NCBI RefSeq assembly: GCF_024199905.1
Contig: NZ_JANAFB010000020.1
Coordinates: 1 to 62,317, forward strand
From: Rothia santali
GTDB taxonomy: Bacteria > Actinomycetota > Actinomycetes > Actinomycetales > Micrococcaceae
Direction: 5' to 3'
Length of the DNA stretch: 62,317 bases
This document shows, in pieces, positions 1 through 6,829 of this stretch; the stretch's first letter is position 1, and the number at the start of each line of letters is the position of its first letter. The notes beneath the pieces were generated by a model. That model made no database searches. It was given only the letters and a program-made list of their open reading frames with translations, and was not told the DNA's origin. The position numbers and the translations under genes were made by a program.

Positions 1-50
1 GGCCTGGCGCGGTGCGCGACGGCACGCCCGAGACGGTGGCCGGCCAGTAG
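1..50 (+). CDS. 3' end of an unidentified gene (partial)
   Basis: Reading from base 3 gives an open frame of 15 codons that ends in TAG at 48-50, with a C-terminus resembling GAVRDGTPETVAGQ. Codon composition is typical of the window. Too little is present to name a family. It runs toward the leftward regulator at 89-778, so the two genes converge with 38 bases between them. Only the stop and the reading frame are seen; that it is a gene is inferred. Confidence 0.4.
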   Translation, partial: PGAVRDGTPETVAGQ

Positions 51-88
51 GCGCGCCGCGGCGGCCGGCACACCGGCGGCCGGCCGGG

Positions 89-778
89 TCAGTCCTGCAG
101 TCGTGAGACGTAGAGCGCGTCGGTGGCCTCGGGGCCCAGCGGCAGGGCGGGGCCGCCCTCCCCGATCTCGACCTCGGTCCCGCCCAGGTACGGGTCCCGC
201 GCCCGCTTGAGCAGGCGGGTGCCCACCCGGACGCCGTGGCCGGCGAAGAACTGCAGCAGCTCGGGGTCGGCGTCGGAGATCCGCTCCACGCTCAGGGGCT
301 GGTCCGCGCCCGCCTGGGTCAGGGGGATCGCGGCGGGCAGCGTCGTCGTGCCGTCAGCGGACGGGATGGGGTCGCCGTGGGGGTCCCGGACGGGGCGGCC
401 CAGGCGCTCGTCGATCCGCTCGATCATGAAGTCCGAGACCGAGTGCTCCAGGACCTCCGCCTCGTCGTGGACCTGGTCCCACGTGTAGCCCAGCACCTCG
501 ACCAGGAAGGTCTCCAGCAGCCGGTGCCGGCGCACCATGGCGACGGCGTGCAGCCGCCCGGCCTCGGTGAGCGCGACCGCGCCGTACGGGGCGTGCTCCA
601 GGAAGCCCTGGGCCGTCAGCCGCCGGATCGCGTCCGAGACCGAGGAGAGTCGCAGCCCGGTCGCGGCGGCGATGCCCGACGCCGTGACCTTCTCGTCCGA
701 CCACTCGGACAGGGTCCAGATGGTCTTGAGGTAGTTCTGGGCGGAGCTGCTCAGCTGGGTGACAGACATGGTCTCCAT
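89..778 (-). CDS. mntR: DtxR-family metal regulator, MntR-like
   Basis: A 229-residue metal-dependent repressor with the full DtxR/IdeR layout: N-terminal winged helix (about residues 10-75), dimerisation/metal domain (about 80-150), and a C-terminal SH3-like domain (about 155-225). Compared with C. diphtheriae DtxR, the ancillary-site residues are kept (H85, E89, H104), as are E111 and H112 of the primary site. The selectivity residue Cys102 of DtxR is Glu here (E108), as in manganese-sensing MntR, and Met10 aligns with Asn15. Manganese rather than iron sensing is therefore inferred. The first ATG (778) gives METMSVTQ; a second ATG three codons later (769) is an equally good start. It is probably not the regulator acting at the iron box at 6140. 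Confidence 0.8.
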   Translation of the reverse strand: METMSVTQLSSSAQNYLKTIWTLSEWSDEKVTASGIAAATGLRLSSVSDAIRRLTAQGFLEHAPYGAVALTEAGRLHAVAMVRRHRLLETFLVEVLGYTWDQVHDEAEVLEHSVSDFMIERIDERLGRPVRDPHGDPIPSADGTTTLPAAIPLTQAGADQPLSVERISDADPELLQFFAGHGVRVGTRLLKRARDPYLGGTEVEIGEGGPALPLGPEATDALYVSRLQD

Positions 779-838
779 GGTACGGAACCCTGGGCGCCGC
801 GCGGCCCGGCCGGGCGCGGACCCGGCCGAGCGCGGGCA

Positions 839-1852
839 TCAGACGGCCCGCGTAGGCGCGCCCATCGCCGCCTCGGCCTCGCGCAGCGCCTCGGCGGCGA
901 GCGCGATGCCCTCCTCGCGACCCAGCTCGGTGTCCTCGTGCTCGATGTTGACCCACATCTGCGGGTCGATCTCCCGCAGCGCCTCCAGGAACCGGGTCCA
1001 GTACTCGACCGGGTGCCCCTTGCCGATCGCCACGAAGTCCCACGCGGAGGGCTTCGGCCACTCGTTGGCCCACTCGTCGCCCCCGAGGTTGGTGCGCTCC
1101 TCGTCCGGCCCGAGCCTGCGGAAGGAGTTGTCCAGCACCCCGTTGATCGCCGCGTGCGGGTTGATCCGCACGTCCTTGGCGGCGGCGTGGAAGACCAGCG
1201 GGCCGAGGTCGCGGGCCACTGCGATCGGGTCCATCTGCTGCCAGAACAGGTGGGAGGCGTCGAGCTCGACGCCGACGTGGGAGGCCCCCGTGCGCTCCAC
1301 CAGCTCGCGGATGCCCGCCGGGTTGAAGACGAGGTTCTGCGGGTGCAGCTCCAGCGCGACCTTGACGCCGTGCTCCCCGGCCAGCTCGTCGATCTCCCGC
1401 CAGAACGGCGTCGCGACCTGCCACTGGTGCTCCAGCACGTCCAGGGCGGCCGAGTTCCACGCGTTGACGACCCAGTTGGGGCGGGTGCCGCCCTCCTCCC
1501 CGGCGGGAAGGCCGGACATGGTCACCACGCGGTCCTGGCCGAGGCGCGCGGCCAGCCGGATCGAGCGGCGGACGTCCTCGGCGTGCCGGGGGCCGATCGC
1601 GGGGTCGGGGTGCAGCGGGTTGCCGTTGCAGTTGAGGCCGGCGAGGCTCACCCCCGTGCCCTCGAACTGCGCGAGGAAGTCGTCGCGGGCGGCGTCGCTG
1701 GCGAGGATCTCGTCGATGTTCGGCACGTGGCTCGGCGGCAGGAACCCGCCGGTGTTCAGCTCGAGGCCGGTCAGGCCCTGGTCCGCGATGACCCTCAGGG
1801 CCTCGGGCAGCGGGCGGTCGTGCAGGATGGCGTTGTAGAGTCCCAGCTTCAC
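839..1852 (-). CDS. Sugar phosphate isomerase/epimerase (TIM barrel)
   Basis: A 337-residue protein of the IolE/IolI-like xylose-isomerase TIM-barrel family, which isomerises or epimerises sugars or inositol derivatives using a divalent metal. Candidate metal-site segments are spread along the barrel: LELNTGG near the N-terminus, ALELHPQN, ELDASHLFW, and NIEHED near the C-terminus. The start is GTG at 1852, because GTGA overlaps the stop of the upstream oxidoreductase by four bases, which implies translational coupling; the frame also opens immediately into MKLGLYNAI-type barrel sequence. With the neighbouring Gfo/Idh/MocA oxidoreductase it looks like a two-gene catabolic unit for a polyol or unusual sugar. 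The substrate cannot be read from sequence. Confidence 0.85.
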   Translation of the reverse strand: MKLGLYNAILHDRPLPEALRVIADQGLTGLELNTGGFLPPSHVPNIDEILASDAARDDFLAQFEGTGVSLAGLNCNGNPLHPDPAIGPRHAEDVRRSIRLAARLGQDRVVTMSGLPAGEEGGTRPNWVVNAWNSAALDVLEHQWQVATPFWREIDELAGEHGVKVALELHPQNLVFNPAGIRELVERTGASHVGVELDASHLFWQQMDPIAVARDLGPLVFHAAAKDVRINPHAAINGVLDNSFRRLGPDEERTNLGGDEWANEWPKPSAWDFVAIGKGHPVEYWTRFLEALREIDPQMWVNIEHEDTELGREEGIALAAEALREAEAAMGAPTRAV

Positions 1853-3078
1853 GGGGTGGCTCCTTCCAGGGGGAGTTCGTCGGATGCGTCGTCGAGGGCG
1901 ACCGTCGCGCCGCCGGCGAGGGCGGAGTCGGCGGCCGCGGCGAGGATCCTCATGTTGTGCAGCCCGGCGTCGAAGGCGGCGCAGCGCGGGAGGGCCTGAT
2001 CCCGCGGGACCCCGGCGATCTCCTCGAGGAACGCGCGCGCCTGGTACTCGAACATCTGGTTCTGGCCCCAGCCGACGCCGGGTGCGTCCATGGCCATGCC
2101 GCCGGCCACGTAGGGGTGCGCGGGGCCGAGGATCACCTGGCGGAAGCCGCCCACCCGCGGGCCGTCCCCGCGCAGCGCGAGGCCGATCTCCGAGGGGCGC
2201 TCCTGGTCCCACCGGGCCGAGCCGTTCTCGCAGAAGACCTCCAGCACGAGCCCGTTGGGGTGGCCGGTCGCGACGCGGGAGACCTCCAGGGACCCGGCGC
2301 CGTGCTCGAAGCGGGCGTTGAAGGTCGCGTAGTCGTCGTTCTCCACCGGCGCGGTCTCGGCGGAGACCTCAACGTGCTGGTGCCCGACGACGTTGCCCAG
2401 CGGCAGCGGACGCTCGGCGATCTCGGTGGTCAGCCGCCCGCCGGAGACCTCCCGGACCGGGCCGGCCAGGAACTCGAGCAGATAGGTCAGGTGGCTGCCG
2501 ACGTCGGCCAGCGCCCCGGAGCCCGGCCCGCCGCGGTAGCGCCAGGACACGGGCGCCTGCGGCGAGGCGCCGTAGTCGGTCCAGTAGCGCCCGGAGATGT
2601 GCCGGACCCGGCCGAGCGTGCCGTCGTCGATCAGCTCCCGGAGGGTCGCGACGCCGGGGGCGCGCAGGAAGGTGAAGCCGATCCGGGCCAGGACGCCGCG
2701 CTCCTCGGCGTGGCGGGCGGCCTCGGCCATCGCCTCGGCGTCCTCGAGGGAGTCGGAGAGGGGCTTCTCGCACAGGACGTGCTTGCCGGCCTCGAGGAGG
2801 GCCTCCACGATCTCGCGGTGCAGCCGGTTGGCGACGACGACGCTGACCACCTGGATCTCGTCGTCCTCCAGGATCTCGCGCCAGTCGGTGCAGTGGCGCT
2901 CGAAGCCGAAGCGGCGCGCGCACTCGCGCGCCAGCGGCTCGTAGAGGTCCGCGACGGCGACCAGGCGCAGGGCCGGGACGTCGGAGCTGAACACCGAGGG
3001 GGCGGCCTTCCACGCCGCCATGTGCGCCTTGCCGGCCATGCCGGCGCCGATGACGGCGACGCCGAGGGTCTCGACCAT
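1849..3078 (-). CDS. Gfo/Idh/MocA-family oxidoreductase
   Basis: A 409-residue NAD(P)-dependent dehydrogenase. The N-terminus carries the Rossmann dinucleotide motif GAGMAGKAH, and the family's catalytic EKP motif is present in HVLCEKPLSDS at about residue 100. The C-terminal half is the alpha/beta substrate domain. Family members act on inositols, glucose or similar sugars. The ATG at 3078 fits the usual N-terminus. Its promoter region is shared with the divergent LacI regulator (3183) and contains a perfect LacI-type palindrome 35 bases upstream of the start. It overlaps the downstream isomerase by four bases. Confidence 0.9.
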   Translation of the reverse strand: MVETLGVAVIGAGMAGKAHMAAWKAAPSVFSSDVPALRLVAVADLYEPLARECARRFGFERHCTDWREILEDDEIQVVSVVVANRLHREIVEALLEAGKHVLCEKPLSDSLEDAEAMAEAARHAEERGVLARIGFTFLRAPGVATLRELIDDGTLGRVRHISGRYWTDYGASPQAPVSWRYRGGPGSGALADVGSHLTYLLEFLAGPVREVSGGRLTTEIAERPLPLGNVVGHQHVEVSAETAPVENDDYATFNARFEHGAGSLEVSRVATGHPNGLVLEVFCENGSARWDQERPSEIGLALRGDGPRVGGFRQVILGPAHPYVAGGMAMDAPGVGWGQNQMFEYQARAFLEEIAGVPRDQALPRCAAFDAGLHNMRILAAAADSALAGGATVALDDASDELPLEGATP

Positions 3079-3112
3079 GGGTACTCTCCCTTGAGCAGTG
3101 GTGGGATGATGA

Positions 3113-3124
3113 TGGAACGTTCCA
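3113..3124. promoter_or_regulatory. LacI-type operator palindrome
   Basis: TGGAACGTTCCA is a perfect 12-bp palindrome with the central CG step typical of LacI/GalR operators. It sits between the divergent oxidoreductase and LacI genes, where it could repress both. Another palindrome with the same AACGTT core lies upstream of the sugar transporter at 4470-4483. Binding is inferred. Confidence 0.7.
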
Positions 3125-3182
3125 AATTGCGTTCGTCTCCACAGTGTGATTTATGTCTATATGTCCTGTCAAGGAGGTCACC

Positions 3183-4208
3183 ATGCCGACGCGCCGGCCC
3201 ACCATCATCGACGTCGCCCAGCGGGCGGGCGTCTCGAAGTCGCTGGTCTCGATGGCCCTGCGCGGGGACCCCGGCGTCTCCCCCGCCCGGCGCGAGGCGG
3301 TGCTCCGCGCCGCGGACCAGCTGGGCTACCGGCCGAACCGCGCAGCCTCCCTCCTGGCGGGCACCCGCAGCGACACCGTCGGCGTCGTCGTCGACGACCT
3401 GCGCAACCCCTGGTACCTGCCCCTCCTGGCGGGCATCCGCGGCGCCCTGGTCCCGCACGGGCTGCGGCTGACGCTGACGGACGCCGCCATGAACCGCCAC
3501 CTGGGCGCCGACCCGCTCGACGACGCCGTCTCCCTCCGCGTCGACGGCCTGATCATGGCGGCCGAGGCCCTCGACCACCGCGCCGTGCCCGAGGGGCTGC
3601 CGGTCGTCGTCGCGGGCACGCGGGCGCAGCGGCCGGAGGGGGCCGCCGTCGTCGCGGCCGACGAGGGCGCGGGCATCCGGCTGGCGCTGGACCACCTGTG
3701 GGGGCTCGGGCACCGCGAGGTCGCGCACCTGACGGGCCCGGGCGGCAGCGCGACGGCGCGCAGGGAGGCCGCGGAGGCCGCCGCCGCCGAGCGCCCGGAC
3801 GTGCGCCTGACCATGGAGGGCGAGGACGCGACCACCGAGGAGGCCGGCTACGCCGCGACCCTGCGGGCGCTGCGGGACCGCCCCGGAGTGACCGCGATCC
3901 TCGCCGCCAACGACGTCATGGCGATGGGGGCCCTGGCCGCGGCCCGCGAGCTCGGCCTGCGGGTGCCCGAGGACCTCTCGGTCATGGGCCACGACGCGTC
4001 CCCCCTGGCGGCCTCGCCCCTCCTGCGCCTCACCACGGTGGACCCCCGCAACGACGACGTCGGGCGCGCGGCCGCCGAGCTGCTGCTGCGGATGATCCGG
4101 GGTGGGGCCGAGGGGAGCCCGGTCGAGACCACGCTGCTGAGGCCCGGCCTGATCGCCCGCCGGAGCACCGGGGCCGCGCCGACGCGCCGGCGGGATGCCG
4201 CGGGGTGA
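3183..4208 (+). CDS. LacI-family transcriptional regulator
   Basis: A 341-residue LacI/GalR repressor. The N-terminal helix-turn-helix reads TIIDVAQRAGVSKSLVSMAL, followed by the hinge GYRPNRAASLLA and a periplasmic-binding-protein-like sugar domain (about residue 62 to the end). The start is ATG 3183, preceded by a perfect Shine-Dalgarno AAGGAGG at 3171-3177; an upstream in-frame ATG at 3153 would add ten residues but lacks such a site. It lies between a divergent catabolic pair and a downstream MFS sugar transporter, each with an AACGTT-centred palindrome, so it is the likely local repressor. The C-terminus runs into a short duplicated DNA segment. Confidence 0.92.
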   Translation: MPTRRPTIIDVAQRAGVSKSLVSMALRGDPGVSPARREAVLRAADQLGYRPNRAASLLAGTRSDTVGVVVDDLRNPWYLPLLAGIRGALVPHGLRLTLTDAAMNRHLGADPLDDAVSLRVDGLIMAAEALDHRAVPEGLPVVVAGTRAQRPEGAAVVAADEGAGIRLALDHLWGLGHREVAHLTGPGGSATARREAAEAAAAERPDVRLTMEGEDATTEEAGYAATLRALRDRPGVTAILAANDVMAMGALAAARELGLRVPEDLSVMGHDASPLAASPLLRLTTVDPRNDDVGRAAAELLLRMIRGGAEGSPVETTLLRPGLIARRSTGAAPTRRRDAAG

Positions 4209-4246
4209 ACCGCCCCGCCGTCGGGATGCCGCGGGTGAACCGCCCC
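4191..4246. repeat. Short tandem duplication at the end of the LacI gene
   Basis: The segment 4191-4216 (CGGGATGCCGCGGGGTGAAC plus CGCCCC) is repeated at 4222-4246 with a single base missing. The first copy contains the LacI gene's stop codon. The rest of 4209-4400 is GC-rich and I see no gene in it. Confidence 0.7.
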
Positions 4247-4405
4247 CGCCCATGGGGCGCCGCTGGGAGGGGCAAAACGCCGCGCCCACGGGCCGCCGCG
4301 AGGCGGGCCTGGAGCCGGAAAGAGGGGCGTGACGAGCCGCCCTCGCGAGGAGGATAATAAATTCTCGGGAGAAAACTCTGGACGAGCCGCCGGAGACCGT
4401 CTAGG

Positions 4406-4419
4406 GTGATCCACATCAC
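4406..4419. promoter_or_regulatory. CRP/GlxR-like binding site
   Basis: GTGATCCACATCAC has the GTGA-N6-TCAC layout of CRP/GlxR sites (consensus TGTGA-N6-TCACA) with perfect inverted arms. It lies 97 bases upstream of the sugar transporter start and just ahead of the LacI-type palindrome, so catabolite control of the transporter is plausible. A further inverted repeat, TTGTCA-N8-TGACAA (4429-4448), lies between the two sites. Confidence 0.5.
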
Positions 4420-4469
4420 TCCCCTCGATTGTCACGTCAAACTGACAAATGACACATCGCGAGTCATCA

Positions 4470-4483
4470 GCGCAACGTTGCGC
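4470..4483. promoter_or_regulatory. LacI-type operator palindrome upstream of the transporter
   Basis: GCGCAACGTTGCGC is a perfect 14-bp palindrome 19 bases upstream of the transporter start. It shares the central AACGTT with the operator at 3113-3124 but has different flanks. It may be a second operator of the adjacent LacI protein. Confidence 0.6.
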
Positions 4484-4502
4484 ATGGACAAAGGACAATG
4501 CC

Positions 4503-5969
4503 GTGGCCACCACGTCAACACCTCGAGAATCGGCAGCCGGGCTGCCGCCGCTCACCCCCGGCAGATACCGCAACCGCCTCGGGCTCATCTCCATCATCGC
4601 CTGCTTCGGCGGGCTGCTCTTCGGATACGACACCGGCGTCATCAACGGCGCCCTGCGCCCCATGACCGCCGAGCTTGGCCTGACCCCCTTCACCGAGGGC
4701 GTCGTCACCAGCTCGCTGGTGTTCGCCGCGGCGATCGGCGCCCTGTGCTGCGGGCGCCTCTCGGACGGCTGGGGCCGCCGCAAGACCATCATCATGCTCG
4801 CCGTGCTGTTCTTCGCCGGCACCCTGTTCGTCGTCTTCACGCCCAACTACGAGGTCCTCGTGGTCGGGCGCGTCCTGCTGGGCCTGGCCGTGGGCGGCGC
4901 CTCGACCGTGGTCCCGGTGTTCCTCTCCGAGCTCGCCCCCTACGAGATCCGCGGGTCCATCGCGGGGCGCAACGAGGTCGCCATCGTCATCGGCCAGCTC
5001 TCGGCCTTCGTGATCAACGCCGTGATCGGCAACGTCTTCAGCGAGTTCACCGGCGTCTGGCGCGTGATGTTCGCGATCTGCGCGATCCCCGCGATCTGCC
5101 TGTTCGTGGGCATGCTGCGGATGCCCGAGTCCCCGCGCTGGCTCGTGGAGAAGGGCCGGCACGAGGAGGCCCTCGCGGTGCTCAAGACCGTCCGCCCGGA
5201 GGACCGTGCCATCGCCGAGCTGGGCGAGGTCGAGCAGGTCGCCGAGGAGGAGCAGACGGAGCGCCAGGTCGGCCTGCGCGCGGTGCTGTCGAACAAGTGG
5301 CTGTTCAGGATCCTGCTGGTCGGCGTCGGCCTGGGCATCGCCCAGCAGCTGACGGGCATCAACTCGATCATGTACTACGGCCAGACGGTGCTGGTGGAGT
5401 CCGGGTTCGACGAGCACGCGGCCCTGATCGCCAACATCGCCCCGGGCATCATCGCCGTCGTCGGTGGGTTCATCGCCCTGACGATGATGGACCGGATCGA
5501 CCGGCGCAAGACCTTCACCATCGGCCTGACGCTGACCACGAGCTGCCACCTGCTCATCGGGCTGGCCTCGATGATGCTGGAGGTCGGCAACCCGGCCCGG
5601 CCCTACGTGATCCTCGCGCTGGTGGTCGCCTTCGTCGGGTCGATGCAGACCTTCCTGAACGTGGCGGTCTGGGTCTACCTCTCCGAGGTGTTCCCGCTGC
5701 ACATGCGCGGGATCGGCACCGGCGTCTCGATCTTCATGCTCTGGGTGACCAACGGGTTCCTCTCGCTGTACTTCCCGTCGCTGGTCGCCGGCGTCGGGAT
5801 CACGGGGACGTTCTTCCTCTTCGCCGGCGTCGGGGTCCTGGCCCTGATCTTCGTGATCACCCAGGTCCCGGAGACCCGCGGGCGGACGCTGGAGGCCCTC
5901 GAGGAGGACGTCAGCACCGGCGCCATCTACGCGGTCAAGGAGCGCCGGAGCCGCCGCGTGACCCACTGA
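4503..5969 (+). CDS. MFS sugar porter
   Basis: A 488-residue, 12-helix major facilitator transporter of the sugar porter family, probably a proton symporter in the cytoplasmic membrane. Signatures seen are FGYDTGVING in helix 1, GRLSDGWGRRK in the 2-3 loop, PESPRWL after helix 6, QQLTGIN in helix 7 and the C-terminal PETRGRTLE. The start is GTG at 4503, seven bases after AAAGGA; the ATG at 4449 in the same frame would add unrelated residues that overlap the operator palindrome. It follows the LacI gene in the same direction and has its own regulatory region, so it probably imports the sugar used by the oxidoreductase/isomerase pair. A strong hairpin at 6008 ends the unit. Confidence 0.92.
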   Translation: MATTSTPRESAAGLPPLTPGRYRNRLGLISIIACFGGLLFGYDTGVINGALRPMTAELGLTPFTEGVVTSSLVFAAAIGALCCGRLSDGWGRRKTIIMLAVLFFAGTLFVVFTPNYEVLVVGRVLLGLAVGGASTVVPVFLSELAPYEIRGSIAGRNEVAIVIGQLSAFVINAVIGNVFSEFTGVWRVMFAICAIPAICLFVGMLRMPESPRWLVEKGRHEEALAVLKTVRPEDRAIAELGEVEQVAEEEQTERQVGLRAVLSNKWLFRILLVGVGLGIAQQLTGINSIMYYGQTVLVESGFDEHAALIANIAPGIIAVVGGFIALTMMDRIDRRKTFTIGLTLTTSCHLLIGLASMMLEVGNPARPYVILALVVAFVGSMQTFLNVAVWVYLSEVFPLHMRGIGTGVSIFMLWVTNGFLSLYFPSLVAGVGITGTFFLFAGVGVLALIFVITQVPETRGRTLEALEEDVSTGAIYAVKERRSRRVTH

Positions 5970-6007
5970 CCCATCGACCCCCCACCGCTGCATCGGCGCA
6001 CGATGAC

Positions 6008-6050
6008 GACGCCGCCCGCCCCGCTCGGACTGAGCAGGGCGGGCGGCGTC
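6008..6050 (+). terminator. Hairpin terminator after the sugar porter
   Basis: GACGCCGCCCGCCC (6008-6021) pairs perfectly with GGGCGGGCGGCGTC (6037-6050), giving a 14-bp stem with a 15-nt loop 38 bases after the transporter stop. There is no T-run, which is common in high-GC actinobacteria. A hairpin with the same stem core recurs at 6306-6348. Confidence 0.7.
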
Positions 6051-6121
6051 GCGCTCGGGCCGACCCCGCGCGCCGCGAACGCACTCCGGGATGACGCCGT
6101 GTGACGGACGTGAGAAGGGGC

Positions 6122-6151
6122 TTGCCAGCGAGAACCTGTTAAGGATAGGCT
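6122..6151 (+). promoter_or_regulatory. Promoter overlapped by an iron box
   Basis: TTGCCA (6122-6127) and TAGGCT (6146-6151) are separated by 18 bases, matching an actinobacterial -35/-10 pair. The -10 hexamer lies inside the DtxR/IdeR-like palindrome, an arrangement typical of iron-repressed promoters. No protein-coding gene follows. Confidence 0.55.
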
Positions 6152-6158
6152 CACCTTA
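6140..6158. promoter_or_regulatory. DtxR/IdeR-type iron box
   Basis: TAAGGATAGGCTCACCTTA matches the 19-bp DtxR/IdeR consensus TTAGGTTAGGCTAACCTAA at 15 of 19 positions, with TAAGG/CCTTA as symmetric ends. It overlaps a promoter -10 element. It lies in the gene-free stretch 5970-6428. Confidence 0.65.
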
Positions 6159-6224
6159 CTGGTTGCTGATAAGTTTCCTGTGTGTGTGATGCTGGGAAGC
6201 CCCCGCCGTGCGGCGGGGGCTTCC
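6158..6224 (+). ncRNA. Candidate iron-regulated small RNA
   Basis: Transcription from the iron-box promoter would begin near 6158 and meet a very stable hairpin at 6195-6224 (GGAAGCCCCCGCC pairing with GGCGGGGGCTTCC). This defines a short RNA of about 65-70 nt with no convincing reading frame or ribosome site. The promoter, operator and hairpin are seen in the sequence; that this is an RNA gene is inferred. It could instead be the leftover leader of a lost iron-regulated gene. Confidence 0.4.
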
Positions 6225-6305
6225 TGCGTCTCCGGCCACTCGAGCGGCACCGCGGCCCCCACCGGCCTCTCGCGCGATACCCCGCACTCACTACACCCAC
6301 CGAAC

Positions 6306-6348
6306 GACGCCGCCCGCCCCGCTCGGTGCGAGCGGGGCGGGCGGCGTC
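6306..6348. terminator. 20-bp perfect hairpin
   Basis: The arms 6306-6325 and 6329-6348 are exact reverse complements with a 3-base spacer (GTG). It lies downstream of the leftward small gene at 6429 and of the rightward RNA candidate, so it can end transcription from both sides. Its outer arm sequence, GACGCCGCCCGCCC, is the same as in the hairpin at 6008. Confidence 0.65.
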
Positions 6349-6423
6349 GGGGTCCGGGGTCCGGGGTCCGGGGTCCGGGGTCCGGGGTCCGGGGTCCGGG
6401 GTCCGGGGTCCGGGGTCCGGGGT
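6349..6423. repeat. GGGGTCC tandem repeat, about 10.7 copies
   Basis: Ten exact copies of the heptamer GGGGTCC (6349-6418) plus a partial GGGGT follow the 20-bp hairpin directly. They end six bases before the stop codon of the small leftward gene. It is noncoding. The copy number is probably unstable. Confidence 0.95.
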
Positions 6424-6428
6424 GGAGG

Positions 6429-6656
6429 CTAGTGCTCGGCCGTCTCCGCGACGGCGTGCCGCGGCTTCTCCTTGGCCAGCCACACGGTGGAGGCGACCAC
6501 GATCACCACGAAGACGGCGAGGATGCCCATGACCGCGGCCATGTGCGGCGTGCCCGACTGCACGGTGAACCACACCGTCACCACGGTGCCGAGGATCAGA
6601 GTGACCAGGAAGGCCAAGGTGATCTGGTTCCTGGAGCGCTTCGGAAACTGTGCCAA
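6429..6656 (-). CDS. Small two-helix membrane protein
   Basis: A 75-residue protein of unknown function with two predicted membrane helices, about residues 12-33 (ITLAFLVTLILGTVVTVWF) and 38-60 (MAAVMGILAVFVVIVVASTVW), a basic N-terminus (KRSRN) and a short charged tail. The start is TTG at 6656, eight bases after AAGGG; no ATG fits. It stands alone between noncoding repeats and the oxidoreductase gene. I do not recognise the family. Confidence 0.7.
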   Translation of the reverse strand: MAQFPKRSRNQITLAFLVTLILGTVVTVWFTVQSGTPHMAAVMGILAVFVVIVVASTVWLAKEKPRHAVAETAEH

Positions 6657-6829
6657 ACGTTCACCCTTCGAGAGAGCCGCGGGCGTCGAGGGGCCCGGCG
6701 GCCGGTTTTTCTGATTCGACCCCCGATTCTACCCGGAACGCGGCCTTCCCGACATGACGTCCCCCACGTGGGCGCGGGGAACGCCCCGCGCGGCCGGCGC
6801 CCCGCACCGCCACGCCCGCGCGGGAGGCC

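Noticed and set aside
236-1999. Long 587-codon open frame on the + strand
   Set aside because: It is antisense to the MntR-like and isomerase genes. Its protein is Arg/Gly/Val/Asp-rich without family motifs, typical of shadow frames in very GC-rich DNA.
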